This document shows, piece by piece, positions 26,336 through 35,975 of a DNA stretch of 64,000 nucleotides. A program made the translations under genes and the position numbers. A model generated the notes under the pieces. It worked only from the letters and a program-made list of their open reading frames with translations. It had not been told where the DNA came from and made no database searches. Position 1 is the stretch's first letter, and each line of letters starts with the position of its first letter. This DNA comes from Oceanobacillus polygoni. Lineage in GTDB: Bacteria; Bacillota; Bacilli; Bacillales; Amphibacillaceae. Location: the NCBI RefSeq assembly GCF_008304605.1, contig NZ_PIJY01000002.1, forward strand, positions 18,482 through 82,481, in the 5' to 3' direction.

Positions 26336-27640
26336 ATGAAGAAGCTTTCTTATTTATTAACGTTTACTGTAATGATACTTGTACTTGCAGCTTGTGGTAA
26401 TAGTGAGGCAACAGGTTCAAGTGGGAACTCAGAGTCAGATTCTGAAGGTAATGGTCCAATTGAAATTACGTATTGGTATGCATGGGGAGATAAGATTGGA
26501 GAAAACAATGAAAATCTAGTAGAGCAATTTAATGAAATGCAGGACGAAATCCATGTTACTGCGGAATTCCAAGGTACCTATGATGAGCTGCATTCAAAGA
26601 CTCAGGCGGCGATGGCAGCTGGTAATGCTCCAGAAGTAACACAAAATGAAATTGCTTCGATTGAAACATTTGCAAAAGCTGGTATGACACAAGATTTAAC
26701 AGCCTTTGTGGAAGAAGATGCGGAAGAAATTGCTATGGATGACTTTAATCCTGGTTTAATGGGGAACTCTTATGTAGATGACAAGCTTTACGGCCTCCCT
26801 TACTTAAGAAGTACACCAATTGTTTACATTAATAAGACAATGTTTGAGGAAAAAGGGATTGATCCAGCATCGATCCAAACTTGGGAAGATTTCCAATCAG
26901 CAGCTCAAAACTTAACAGATGACGAACATGTTGGAATTTCTATGCCGGTAGATATTTGGTTCTATGAAGCATTTGTTGCTCAAGCTGGTGGAGAAATGGT
27001 CGGTGAAAATGGCGAGATTACTTTTAACGGAGAAGGTGGAGTGGAAGCACTTAACCTTTGGAAGGAAATGGTGGAAGCAGGAACAATGCGTGTTCCTGGT
27101 GGAGAACCACAACAAGCATCAGATATGGCAAGACAGGACTTCGCAACGGGTCGTGCTGGGATGTTTTTCTCTTCTACAGCTGACTTAACCTTAATGTTGC
27201 AACTAGCGGAAGAAAATGGTTATGAATTAGAAACGATCATGTTCCCTGAAAATGAACAACGCAGTGTTCCAACTGGTGGGGCGAATTTAGTAATGACTTC
27301 TGGATTAGATGGAGAAAAACAACAAGCTGCATGGGAGTTTATTAAATTTATGACTGCTCCGGAACAGACTGCTTATGCTAGTGCGTATACTGGATATTTA
27401 CCAAGCAGACTTTCTGCCGTAGAATCAGACACCATGCAAGATCTTTATAAAGAAAAACCACAATTTAAAGTTGCAGTAGATCAATTGCAATATGGAAATG
27501 CTCGTCCAATGATTGAAGGATACCCTGAAGTAGTAAAAATCCTTACAGAAGAAATTCAACGTTTAATGCTTGATCCAAGTTTGGAAGCTGGGGACGTATT
27601 AGATCAAGCGGCAGAACGTTCAATGAGTGCGATTAAATAA
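26336..27640 (+). CDS. ugpB: Glycerol-3-phosphate-type ABC substrate-binding lipoprotein UgpB-like
   Basis: Extracellular binding lipoprotein of 434 residues in the sugar/UgpB family. The signal peptide ends at lipobox Cys20 (LVLAACGNS). The N-terminal motif ITYWYAWGDKIGENNENLVEQ and the middle QNEIASIETFAKAGMTQDL are typical of UgpB. ATG 26336 has GGAGG at seven bases; ATG 26330 is too close to it. Glycerol-3-phosphate or a glycerophosphodiester is the probable ligand, supported by the adjacent GlpP system. Confidence 0.88.
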   Translation: MKKLSYLLTFTVMILVLAACGNSEATGSSGNSESDSEGNGPIEITYWYAWGDKIGENNENLVEQFNEMQDEIHVTAEFQGTYDELHSKTQAAMAAGNAPEVTQNEIASIETFAKAGMTQDLTAFVEEDAEEIAMDDFNPGLMGNSYVDDKLYGLPYLRSTPIVYINKTMFEEKGIDPASIQTWEDFQSAAQNLTDDEHVGISMPVDIWFYEAFVAQAGGEMVGENGEITFNGEGGVEALNLWKEMVEAGTMRVPGGEPQQASDMARQDFATGRAGMFFSSTADLTLMLQLAEENGYELETIMFPENEQRSVPTGGANLVMTSGLDGEKQQAAWEFIKFMTAPEQTAYASAYTGYLPSRLSAVESDTMQDLYKEKPQFKVAVDQLQYGNARPMIEGYPEVVKILTEEIQRLMLDPSLEAGDVLDQAAERSMSAIK

Positions 27641-27712
27641 GTGTTTTTACATAGGAACGTGGAGTTTTGTGGCACGTTCCTATGAATCAATTTTAACTTT
27701 AAGGAGTATATC

Positions 27713-28804
27713 ATGGCTAAAATTCAATTAAAGAGTGTGTCGAAAGCGTATGGGAATAATAAAAAGGTAATTGAGGATATGAATTTGGAAATCCAAGATG
27801 GTTCGTTTACTGTTTTAGTTGGTCCTTCTGGTTGTGGTAAATCCACGACATTGAGAATTATCGCCGGTTTAGAAGAAGTCTCCTCAGGTGAAATTTGGAT
27901 TGGAGATCGATTAGTTAATGATGTGGCACCTGGAAAAAGAGGCATTTCTATGGTCTTCCAAAATTATGCGTTGTATCCAACGATGTCTGTAAGAGGCAAC
28001 ATTGAATTTGGCTTGGAAAATATGAAAATACCCAAAGCAGAGCGGAAAAAGATGGTAGAGGAAATAGCTGAGGTTGTGGACCTTACTGAATACTTGGATA
28101 AGAAGCCGCAAAACTTATCTGGTGGACAGCGGCAGCGTGTAGCGTTAGCACGCGCAATGGTGAAAAAACCAGATGTTTTTATTTTTGATGAACCATTATC
28201 CAATTTAGATGCTAAATTACGCGGTCAAATGCGAACGGAATTGATCCAATTGCATAAACGCTTGGGAACAACTTTTATCTATGTAACCCATGATCAGGTA
28301 GAAGCAATGTCGATGGGAGATGAAATTGTCATTTTAGATAAAGGTCATATTATGCAGCAGGCAGCACCAATGGAAGTGTATCATAATCCAGCGAATCAAT
28401 TTGTAGCGAATTTTATCGGTACACCATCGATGAATGTTCTGCCAAAATCAATGGTAGAAGGAAAAACTGGAATGATTACAGATGAGCGGATTTCCTATAT
28501 AGGTTTTCGACCAGAGCATGCGGATATGCAAATGGAGAAGCTAGATACTTCTGGAATAAATCTCTCATGTGAGATTATTACAATGGAAACGCTAGGTTCT
28601 GAAACACTATATTTGGTGAACAGCGATGCAGGGCAGTTTCAAGTGAAAAGCTTCCACGCCCCGTTAATAGATACGAAAAAAGTTCATGTCACCATTCCAA
28701 TGGATAAATTGTATTACTTTGATACGCAAGGTAATCGGGTTTTTGTGGAGGAGATTCCATTTCAGACACCTGTCCGAGAGGCTAGAGGAGAGGTGCTCGT
28801 ATGA
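27713..28804 (+). CDS. ugpC: ABC transporter ATPase UgpC-like
   Basis: ATPase of 363 residues with Walker A VGPSGCGKSTT, signature NLSGGQRQRVALARAM, Walker [15 protein letters not shown] and FIYVTHDQVEAMS. A C-terminal TOBE regulatory domain follows from about residue 235. It starts at ATG after AAGGAG and overlaps ugpA by four bases. It differs clearly from the ATPases at 7238 and 62776, so the window holds three dedicated sugar-type ATPases. Confidence 0.9.
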   Translation: MAKIQLKSVSKAYGNNKKVIEDMNLEIQDGSFTVLVGPSGCGKSTTLRIIAGLEEVSSGEIWIGDRLVNDVAPGKRGISMVFQNYALYPTMSVRGNIEFGLENMKIPKAERKKMVEEIAEVVDLTEYLDKKPQNLSGGQRQRVALARAMVKKPDVFIFDEPLSNLDAKLRGQMRTELIQLHKRLGTTFIYVTHDQVEAMSMGDEIVILDKGHIMQQAAPMEVYHNPANQFVANFIGTPSMNVLPKSMVEGKTGMITDERISYIGFRPEHADMQMEKLDTSGINLSCEIITMETLGSETLYLVNSDAGQFQVKSFHAPLIDTKKVHVTIPMDKLYYFDTQGNRVFVEEIPFQTPVREARGEVLV

Positions 28805-29670
28805 GGTCAGTGAAGTGGCGCCCATATCTTTTTGTTGCGCCCGCAATTATCGTTTTTCTAGTATTCTTCATTCAACCAATCTTTTATATGATTTATTTAA
28901 GCTTTCATGATTGGAACTTTATTAGCCCGGATAAAACATTTGTTGGACTTGGTAATTTTAAAGAATTGCTGTCTGACCCTATGTTTTTAGAGGTAATTCG
29001 CAATACGCTGATGTATACCTTTTTTACCGTGTTATTTTCGATTAGCATTGCGCTCCTAATGTCTATTTGGTTGAATAAGCAAGGTTGGATGTACAGCTTT
29101 GTTCAAGGGGCTGTATTCAGTCCACATATTATTTCTCTTGTATCCATTGCAATGCTATGGATGTGGATAATGGATGCTGATTATGGTTTATTAAATTGGG
29201 TTTTAAGTTTAGTCGGGTTAGAAAAGGTTCCGTGGCTAACAGATCCCAACACGGCCTTGTCTTCGCTAATTATTATAGCGGTTTGGAAAAACATAGGTTA
29301 TTTTACGTTAATCATTATAGCGGGGCTGCAAAGCATTCCAAAGCATTTATATGAAGCAGCTGCCTTAGATCGCACACCACCCTGGCGGCGATTTGCAAAA
29401 ATCACTTTTCCAATGTTATCGCCTAGCTTATTTTTCTTAACGATTATAGGGATTTTGGATTCCATTAAGGTCTTTGAAACGATCAGTATTATTACAAAGG
29501 GTGGACCGCTCAACTCAACAAACACGCTTGTCTACTACATATATGAAAATGGTTTTATATTCTTTAAAATTGGCTATGCTTCAGCAGCCGGTGTTATTTT
29601 ATTAGTCATTTTAAGTATTTTAACATTGCTTTATTTTAAAGTTCTAAGCAAGAGAGTTCACTATCAATAG
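28801..29670 (+). CDS. ugpA: ABC transporter permease UgpA-like
   Basis: Membrane subunit of 289 residues with six helices (MalF/UgpA type). The EAA loop YEAAALDRTPPWRRFAKITFP is near residue 183. It begins in the ATGA overlap with ugpC and is six bases from ugpE, so the subunits are made together. The N-terminus, VAPAIIVFLVFFIQPIFYM, is the typical first helix. Confidence 0.9.
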   Translation: MRSVKWRPYLFVAPAIIVFLVFFIQPIFYMIYLSFHDWNFISPDKTFVGLGNFKELLSDPMFLEVIRNTLMYTFFTVLFSISIALLMSIWLNKQGWMYSFVQGAVFSPHIISLVSIAMLWMWIMDADYGLLNWVLSLVGLEKVPWLTDPNTALSSLIIIAVWKNIGYFTLIIIAGLQSIPKHLYEAAALDRTPPWRRFAKITFPMLSPSLFFLTIIGILDSIKVFETISIITKGGPLNSTNTLVYYIYENGFIFFKIGYASAAGVILLVILSILTLLYFKVLSKRVHYQ

Positions 29671-29676
29671 AAGGGA

Positions 29677-30510
29677 ATGCGTACTTTGAAAACATCCTTG
29701 CCTTTAAAAGTATTAAATGTGGTTGGTTTAATTATTATGGTTGCTATCTTCGCTATGCCGTTTATCTGGATGATTTCCACGAGTTTAAAAACATTAGGAG
29801 AAACAATGGTGTTCCCGCCCAAATGGATTCCAGATGAATTAATTTGGGAGAACTTTGTGTCAGCATGGAATTCTGGACCATTTTTACAATACTTTATTAA
29901 TAGTGTCCTTGTATCGGTTGGAATTTTAATCTTTCAATTTATTACCGTTATTCCTGCAGCATATGCATTTGCAAGGTATGAATTTCGCTTCAAAAATATG
30001 TTGTTTAGCTTAGTTATGGTGACCATGATGATTCCAGCTCAGCTTATTTTCTTGCCGGTGTTTTTAAATTTAAGTGACTGGGGACTTCTTGATACCTTAT
30101 GGGGCTTAATTTTACCATTTGCTACGAGTGCATTCGGGATTTTCATGTTACGTCAAACGTTTAAACAAGTTCCAGAAGAATTATTAGAGGCTGCGCGTTT
30201 GGACAATTCAACTGATTTCAAGATTATGATGAAGATTATGGTGCCAATGGCAAAACCAACGTTAATTACATTGGGTCTATTCAATTTCATTACGCATTGG
30301 AACGATTATTTCTGGCCACTCGTTATGACAACTTCAGAAAAAGCTCGTACCCTTCCTGTTGGAATTGCACAGCTACGGCAGGTAGATGGCGGTGTCGCGT
30401 GGAATATTTTAATGGCGGGTAACGTTATTCTCGTCATACCAATTTTAATTATCTTCTTCTTTGCACAACGCCATATTATTAGAGCATTTACGTATACGGG
30501 AGTTAAATAA
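29677..30510 (+). CDS. ugpE: ABC transporter permease UgpE-like
   Basis: Second membrane subunit, 277 residues and six helices (MalG/UgpE type). The EAA loop LEAARLDNSTDFKIMMKIMVP is near residue 170. It starts at ATG 29677 after AGAAGGG. It is the last gene of the transporter operon and is followed by two hairpin terminators. Confidence 0.9.
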   Translation: MRTLKTSLPLKVLNVVGLIIMVAIFAMPFIWMISTSLKTLGETMVFPPKWIPDELIWENFVSAWNSGPFLQYFINSVLVSVGILIFQFITVIPAAYAFARYEFRFKNMLFSLVMVTMMIPAQLIFLPVFLNLSDWGLLDTLWGLILPFATSAFGIFMLRQTFKQVPEELLEAARLDNSTDFKIMMKIMVPMAKPTLITLGLFNFITHWNDYFWPLVMTTSEKARTLPVGIAQLRQVDGGVAWNILMAGNVILVIPILIIFFFAQRHIIRAFTYTGVK

Positions 30511-30523
30511 ATACATATTCGGA

Positions 30524-30550
30524 GGATGGGCTTTGGGCTCATTCTTTTTT
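30524..30550 (+). terminator. Terminator after ugpE
   Basis: GGATGGGCT pairs with GGCTCATTC (three G-U pairs) around a 3-base loop, then T6. It probably ends the ugp transcript. Confidence 0.6.
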
Positions 30551-30618
30551 CATTTTAAGGAGGAAAAGGGCATTTGAGGATATAATGACCCCATTGAACC
30601 AAAAAAGAAAGAGGACGA

Positions 30619-30657
30619 AAAAACAAGGAACCTCTATTAAGGGTCCTTGTTTTTTAT
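30619..30657. terminator. Bidirectional terminator between convergent genes
   Basis: AAAACAAGGA and TCCTTGTTTTTT form a stem with inner ACC/GGG pairing. A-rich and T-rich flanks allow action on both strands, ending ugpE from the left and the phosphoesterase from the right. Confidence 0.8.
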
Positions 30658-30659
30658 TC

Positions 30660-31496
30660 TTAAACATATAAATTTCTTTTAATTGACTTTTCTCGGTTAG
30701 GTGTAGTGCCTATACCAAGTGGGTTCAATTGAAAATGATTAATATTGGACCCAATGATTTGGGCCATACTCTTTAATTCTGGACTTGCGACATTAAGCGA
30801 TTGAATCGAAATTTCGTTATCATTTACTTCTAGTATGCGGATACTTTGATCATCAAGTACAGCATTCGCTTGAACAAAAGTCCAGTTATCTATTGTTTCA
30901 ATGGAATCTTTGTGATTATGGCCATTTATGTAAATGCCGTTTCCTTTCTTCTTACGCAAAACGTCAAGAATTGGTACCTCAGGTTGTATGGATAAGTAAG
31001 GGAAATTGGAATTTGCTGTTGTATCATATACTGGATGGTGAGCAAAGATAATTACAAGCTTTTCGTCGCCGCTTTCTGCAATTTCGGTTTCCAGCCATTG
31101 TAATTGCTTATCGCTTACGTAACCACTATAATCCTCATGATCATGGTCCCGGGCTGTTTCCAGAGAGATAATGTTTACTTGGTCTGTTGCAATTGAGATA
31201 TTTTGTTCACTGTTAGAGATGTTTAGAACTTCATCTCTTGAGACACCGTATAGGTCATGGTTGCCAAATGTATGGATAAAAGGTTTATCGTACTTACGTA
31301 TAATTTCATAGACTTCGCGCAACTCGTCTTCTCTGCCAAAGTTGGTTAAGTCACCAATGGAAACATAGTAATCAGCTTCTATTTCAAAAAAAGTATGAAG
31401 AAATTTAGTATAAAATGCATTCCTTGCTTCTTTTACTTTCTCATTTTTACCAATCATAGTTGGATAATGTAAATCTCCAATAAAAGCAATTCTCAA
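30660..31496 (-). CDS. Calcineurin-like metallophosphoesterase
   Basis: Cytoplasmic phosphoesterase of 278 residues. Metal-site motifs are in order: FIGDLHYP, SIGDLTNFG, TFGNHDLYG, FAHHPVY and NGHNHKD. No signal peptide. TTG 31496 is the start, with AAGGAG nine bases before it on the minus strand. Relatives include cyclic-nucleotide and glycerophosphodiester phosphodiesterases (GpdQ/CpdA-like). Its place next to ugpBCAE and glpP makes a glycerophosphodiester or related substrate attractive, but it lies on the opposite strand and the link is inference. Confidence 0.83.
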   Translation of the reverse strand: MRIAFIGDLHYPTMIGKNEKVKEARNAFYTKFLHTFFEIEADYYVSIGDLTNFGREDELREVYEIIRKYDKPFIHTFGNHDLYGVSRDEVLNISNSEQNISIATDQVNIISLETARDHDHEDYSGYVSDKQLQWLETEIAESGDEKLVIIFAHHPVYDTTANSNFPYLSIQPEVPILDVLRKKKGNGIYINGHNHKDSIETIDNWTFVQANAVLDDQSIRILEVNDNEISIQSLNVASPELKSMAQIIGSNINHFQLNPLGIGTTPNREKSIKRNLYV

Positions 31497-31596
31497 ATGT
31501 ATCCACTCCTTATTGTTAATACCTTCATTATGCCAGTGGAATATTAACGGAGATTGGAGAGAGTGTTAAGATTTGGTGAAATAAATCAAAAAATAT

Positions 31597-31766
31597 AAAG
31601 AAGGCAAGATTAACGAGAAAGCTGCTAGACGGGGGCTATATGTGAAAGCAGTGTCAAGTAAACATATAAGAATGACAATATACCATGGCATAAGTACGGA
31701 GGATGTAGAAAAGCAGCGGTTATTTTCAATCAGTACTGTCGTGAAGTTGATTCTGACATAGAGTGA
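31597..31766 (+). pseudogene. 3' remnant of a low-specificity threonine aldolase gene
   Basis: The frame INEKAARRGLYVKAVSSKHI, then RMTIYHGISTEDVEK matches the end of PLP-dependent threonine aldolases. A one-base loss in the A run near 31708-31712 shifts the frame. Reading the next frame restores AAVIFNQYCREVDSDIE and TGA at 31764-31766. No start or body of the gene remains, so it is a dead C-terminal tail. A small hairpin without a T-run (GGCTGGTT/AACCAGCC, 31772-31792) follows. Otherwise the 31497-31952 gap shows only the scrR upstream region. Confidence 0.55.
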
Positions 31767-31952
31767 GTAGGGGCTGGTTCTTATAACCAGCCTGTAGCGA
31801 GAAGGGATTCCATTTCAACGAACTGTTCCTATTTCTCATCTATTTATCGTGGTATAATGGGAAACCGAGGGACTGTTTGGATGTCCCTTATCGAAATGGA
31901 AGATAAAGAACGATAGATAAGGATCTGTCTATCTCTCCTAGGAGGATTTGAT

Positions 31953-32936
31953 TTGATAACGATTAAAGATATTGCAGAGATGGCGAATGTTTCTAGGTCC
32001 ACGGTTTCCAGAGTGTTGAATGATTCTGGTTATGTAAGTGAGGAAGCGAGGAAGCGCGTAGAGAGTGTGGTTAAAGAGACTGGTTATGCCCCGAGTGAAT
32101 ATGCGAAGTCGCTAAGAACGAAGAAGACGAAGGTCATTGGGGTGATTTTGCCGACGATTCAAACGGAAACGCCTAGTAGAATCGTGACTGGTTTAGGGCG
32201 AGAGCTTTCAAAGCACGGCTATCAAATTCTTTTGGCAAATACCGATCATGATAAAGTAAAGGAACTGGAGTATTTGGATTTGTTGAAAGTACGACAAGTA
32301 GATGGGATCGTCTTGATTGCTACGAATACCGATGCGAAGCTAATGAAAAAGATAAAAGAAATCAATATTCCATTAGTCATGATTGGGCAGGAAGCAGAGG
32401 ATGTCATGCATGTTACCTATGATGATTATCGTGCAGTACGAGAGTTGACAAGGCTTTTCATTCAAAAAGGGCATGAGAAAATTGCCTTTATTGGTGTGGA
32501 TGAATCGGATCGGGCAGTCGGATATTATCGGAAGAAGGGTTTTTTAGATGAAATGGCTGCACAGGGATTGTCTGTCGAACAGGCATGGGTTCAAAAAGCG
32601 ATTTTTGATATTGCCTCTGGCCATGAAGCGATGGAAAAAATCCTAAAAAATACGAACAAGCCGACTGCAACTATTGCTGTTACGGATCGTTTAGCAATTG
32701 GAGCGATGAGTTACTTAAAGGAGAAAGGAATGAAAATTCCAACAGACATGGCGATCGCGGGGATTGGGGCATCGGAAATGTCGCAGTATATGGAGCCGCC
32801 TTTAACAACAGTTGATTATCAAAATGAAAAAGCCGGTGAAGAAGGGGCTAAGCAAATTTTAGCCAGCATTGAATCCAGACCACTTCAGGAAAAAATAGTG
32901 ATGGACTATAGACTAATTATTCGGGAAAGTGTATAA
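31953..32936 (+). CDS. scrR: LacI-family repressor of the sucrose operon
   Basis: Repressor of 327 residues. The N-terminal LacI helix-turn-helix spans 2-50 (IKDIAEMANVSRSTVSRVLN, then the hinge YAKSLRTKK). A periplasmic-binding-protein-like sensor follows (VIGVILPTIQTETPS; GHEKIAFIGVDESDRAVGYYRKKG). It starts at TTG after CTAGGAGG. It lies directly before a sucrose PTS operon whose promoter carries two perfect TGGAATCGATTCCA palindromes, so it almost surely represses that operon. The inducer is likely sucrose-6-phosphate or fructose, which is inferred. Confidence 0.88.
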   Translation: MITIKDIAEMANVSRSTVSRVLNDSGYVSEEARKRVESVVKETGYAPSEYAKSLRTKKTKVIGVILPTIQTETPSRIVTGLGRELSKHGYQILLANTDHDKVKELEYLDLLKVRQVDGIVLIATNTDAKLMKKIKEINIPLVMIGQEAEDVMHVTYDDYRAVRELTRLFIQKGHEKIAFIGVDESDRAVGYYRKKGFLDEMAAQGLSVEQAWVQKAIFDIASGHEAMEKILKNTNKPTATIAVTDRLAIGAMSYLKEKGMKIPTDMAIAGIGASEMSQYMEPPLTTVDYQNEKAGEEGAKQILASIESRPLQEKIVMDYRLIIRESV

Positions 32937-32943
32937 TTACAAT

Positions 32944-33048
32944 TGGAAACCGATTTCACGCCAAGCGGTGTGGAATCGATTCCATATATCTTTTGTCATG
33001 ACTTGTTATATGGATTCTATTTTATGAACAATGTGGAATCGATTCCAC
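32944..33048 (+). promoter_or_regulatory. Sucrose operon promoter flanked by twin LacI-type operators
   Basis: O1 is TGGAATCGATTCCA at 32971-32984. O2 is the same 14-mer at 33034-33047, extended to GTGGAATCGATTCCAC at 33033-33048. Their centres are 63 bases apart, about six helical turns. TTGTCA (32993-32998) and TCTATT (33016-33021), 17 bases apart, lie between them and are the likely -35 and -10. A degenerate third site, TGGAAACCGATTTCA, is at 32944-32958. Confidence 0.82.
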
Positions 33049-33074
33049 AATTGATAAAGGAGAGTGAATAGTTT

Positions 33075-34475
33075 ATGTCTGAAAATAAAAGAATAGCAGA
33101 AGAGCTCATTAAGTCTGTTGGGGGTCCTGAAAATATTGAATCCGTTACCCATTGTGCGACGAGAATGCGATTCATTATTTTAGATGAAGAAAAAGTTGAT
33201 AAAGAAAGTGTAGAGGAAATTGACAAGGTAAAAGGGGCTTTTTTCAACTCTGGGCAATACCAAGTTATTTTTGGAACAGGTACGGTGAATCGAATTTATG
33301 AAGAGATAGCTAAATTTGATTTGAAAACGTCTACAAAGTCCGAGCAATCGAAAGAGGCTGGTAAGAAAGGCAACAAGCTACAACGAGCCATTCGTACGTT
33401 CGGAGATGTGTTTGTTCCAATTATTCCGGTTCTTGTTGCGACAGGTCTATTTATGGGGCTTCGTGGACTCATCATGCAGGAAGAAATCTTGGCTCTTTTT
33501 GGATTGACCACAGATGATATATCCGCTAACTTCCTATTGTATACGGAAATCTTAACGGATACAGCGTTTATTTTTTTACCAGCATTAATAGCTTGGTCGA
33601 CCTTCCGTGTGTTTGGTGGGACACCGATTATTGGTGTTGTACTTGGGCTGATGCTTGTTAGTCCTGCATTACCGAATGCATGGGGTGTTGCTGCAGGTGC
33701 AGAGCCACTGATGTTCTTTGGATTTATTCCAGTTGTCGGTTATCAAGGTGCAGTACTACCTGCATTTATCGCCGGTATAATCGGTGCGAAATTAGAAAAG
33801 GCGATACGTAAGCGAGTACCGGAGACGTTTGATTTAATTGTGACACCTTTTCTTACGTTATTACTCATGAGTATTGCGTCCTTATTCATCATCGGACCAA
33901 TCTTTCATATTGTTGAAACGTATATTCTTGATATTGCGTTGTTTGTACTGGGATTACCGTTTGGTTTAGCAGGAATTCTGCTAGGCTTCTTTAATCAAAT
34001 TATTGTTATTACCGGTGTTCATCACATCTTTAACATGTTGGAAATTCAGTTGCTAGAAAACCTTGGAAATAATCCGTATAACGCTATTATTACTTCGGCT
34101 GTTGCAGCACAAGGTGGAGCAGCGCTAGCAGTTGGTTTAAAAACAAAGCGTAAGAAACTAAAAGCGTTAGCGATGCCTTCATCTTTATCGGCATTCTTGG
34201 GAATAACGGAACCAGCAATTTTCGGCGTTAACTTGCGCTATGGAAAGCCATTCTTAATGGGACTAATTGGCGGAGCTGCTGGTGGTTTCCTTGCAGCGAT
34301 TCTGAAGCTTGCAGGATCCGGTATGGCAATTACCGTAATACCTGGTACGCTTTTATACTTGGATGGACAGCTATTGCTATATATCTTAGTTAACCTCGTA
34401 GCGATTGCGGTTGCTTTCGTTTTAACGTGGATGTTTGGTTACTCAGATAAAGACACACAAAAGGAACATGCATAA
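33075..34475 (+). CDS. scrA: PTS sucrose transporter, EIIBC component
   Basis: Phosphotransferase permease of 466 residues that imports sucrose as sucrose-6-phosphate. The EIIB domain (about 1-85) carries the phospho-cysteine in SVTHCATRMRF. The EIIC domain (about 105-455) has the conserved VVGYQGAVLPAFIAG, GVHHIFNMLE and GITEPAIFGVNLRYG. No EIIA domain is fused; a separate EIIA is encoded four genes on. It starts at ATG after AAAGGAGAG, downstream of the twin operators. Confidence 0.92.
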   Translation: MSENKRIAEELIKSVGGPENIESVTHCATRMRFIILDEEKVDKESVEEIDKVKGAFFNSGQYQVIFGTGTVNRIYEEIAKFDLKTSTKSEQSKEAGKKGNKLQRAIRTFGDVFVPIIPVLVATGLFMGLRGLIMQEEILALFGLTTDDISANFLLYTEILTDTAFIFLPALIAWSTFRVFGGTPIIGVVLGLMLVSPALPNAWGVAAGAEPLMFFGFIPVVGYQGAVLPAFIAGIIGAKLEKAIRKRVPETFDLIVTPFLTLLLMSIASLFIIGPIFHIVETYILDIALFVLGLPFGLAGILLGFFNQIIVITGVHHIFNMLEIQLLENLGNNPYNAIITSAVAAQGGAALAVGLKTKRKKLKALAMPSSLSAFLGITEPAIFGVNLRYGKPFLMGLIGGAAGGFLAAILKLAGSGMAITVIPGTLLYLDGQLLLYILVNLVAIAVAFVLTWMFGYSDKDTQKEHA

Positions 34476-34487
34476 TAGGAGATGTTT

Positions 34488-35951
34488 ATGAAACAATCAT
34501 TTAGTGAATTAAAACAGCGTGCATACAAAAATATAGATGATAGGAAAAAGACTGTCGCTGGCGACCCTTATCGGCTGCACTTTCATATCATGCCACTAGT
34601 TGGGTTATTGAATGATCCGAATGGCTTTGTCTTCTACAAGGGAAAGTACCATATGTTTTATCAATGGAATCCGTTTCAGACAGAGCATGGAGCTAAATTC
34701 TGGGGGCATGCTGTATCTGATGATTTGGTCCATTGGGAGGAAGCTCCGATAGCATTAGCACCAGATCAGGACTATGACAAGAACGGTTGTTATTCCGGAA
34801 GTGCAGTCGTTTTTATGGAGAAATTATATGTTTTTTATACAGGCAATGTAAAAAATGAACATGGGAAAAGAGAATCTTATCAGTGTCTAGCGGTTTCAGA
34901 AGATGGCATTCATTTTGAAAAAAAAGGACCGGTAATTCATGTTCCAGGGGGCTATACAGCGCATTTTCGTGACCCAAAGGTGTTTGAGAAAGACGGTCAG
35001 TGGTACATGGTGTTGGGTGCACAAACAGAGAATGAGCAGGGTGAGGCAGTTGTCTATACGTCTTCTGATTTGGAAAATTGGAGCTTTCAAGGTGCCTTAG
35101 CAGGAAGTGGTCATAATGGTCTGAAGGATTTTGGTTATATGTGGGAATGCCCAGACTTATTTGAACTGAATGGGCATGAAATTTTGGTCGTATGTCCACA
35201 AGGACTGTCGCCAAAAGGTTTTGAGTACAATAATATCTTCCAATCAGGCTATTTTACAGGAAAGGTTGATTATGAGAAAGTTTCATTTGAACATCGTAAT
35301 TTTGTAGAATTGGATCGGGGATTCGACTTTTATGCTCCGCAAACGACAGAGGATGCTTCGGGCAGGCGAATTTTAGTTGGATGGATGGGAAATGCAGACG
35401 ATGGGGAGTCCACCCACCCAACTATAAAATATGAATGGATTCATGCACTGACATTGCCGAGAGAACTTCAATGGAAGGAAGGAAAACTGCTTCAACATCC
35501 TGTGGAAGAACTTCAATTGTTGCGTGAGGATGAGATTCAGCATACTGGCGTGGTCGTTTCGGAGGAGGCTGTGGTCCTTCCACGTGTAAATGGTCAGGTG
35601 TTCGAGTTGGAAATAGCTATCAAGAACTTAGCTGCGGCAAGTTTTTCCGTGGAAATAGGTGAGAAGAGTACCTTCCATTACGATGCTAAAGCACAGGTTT
35701 GTACGTTTCAACGAGGAGCATTTTCGGGGAATAGTGTAGAAAGTAGACACTGTGTGTTAGAAAGCTTGCAAAATATCCGTATATTTAAAGATACTTCTTC
35801 CATTGAGATTTTTATCAATAATGGAGAAGAAGTGTTTACTTCGAGAGTATTTGAAGACCCAGCAATTGAAAGAGTCTATTTCTTTGCTAAGGATGGACAT
35901 GTTACGATGGATGTACAGAAGTGGAGTATAAGGAGAGTTACGGAATATTAA
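34488..35951 (+). CDS. scrB: Sucrose-6-phosphate hydrolase (GH32)
   Basis: Cytoplasmic invertase of 487 residues that splits sucrose-6-phosphate into glucose-6-phosphate and fructose. GH32 motifs are visible: the nucleophile block GLLNDPNGF, FRDPKVF, and the acid/base WECPDLF. The five-bladed propeller spans about 30-340 and a C-terminal sandwich follows. ATG 34488 has TAGGAG at a proper distance; ATG 34482 abuts it and is unlikely. It lies 12 bases after scrA. Confidence 0.92.
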   Translation: MKQSFSELKQRAYKNIDDRKKTVAGDPYRLHFHIMPLVGLLNDPNGFVFYKGKYHMFYQWNPFQTEHGAKFWGHAVSDDLVHWEEAPIALAPDQDYDKNGCYSGSAVVFMEKLYVFYTGNVKNEHGKRESYQCLAVSEDGIHFEKKGPVIHVPGGYTAHFRDPKVFEKDGQWYMVLGAQTENEQGEAVVYTSSDLENWSFQGALAGSGHNGLKDFGYMWECPDLFELNGHEILVVCPQGLSPKGFEYNNIFQSGYFTGKVDYEKVSFEHRNFVELDRGFDFYAPQTTEDASGRRILVGWMGNADDGESTHPTIKYEWIHALTLPRELQWKEGKLLQHPVEELQLLREDEIQHTGVVVSEEAVVLPRVNGQVFELEIAIKNLAAASFSVEIGEKSTFHYDAKAQVCTFQRGAFSGNSVESRHCVLESLQNIRIFKDTSSIEIFINNGEEVFTSRVFEDPAIERVYFFAKDGHVTMDVQKWSIRRVTEY

Positions 35952-35975
35952 AAGGTCTAGGTTGGAGGTTTGATT

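Noticed and set aside
32944..32958. Possible CcpA cre site before the sucrose operon
   Set aside because: Lacks the central CG at the right place; it better fits a degenerate copy of the LacI-type operator.
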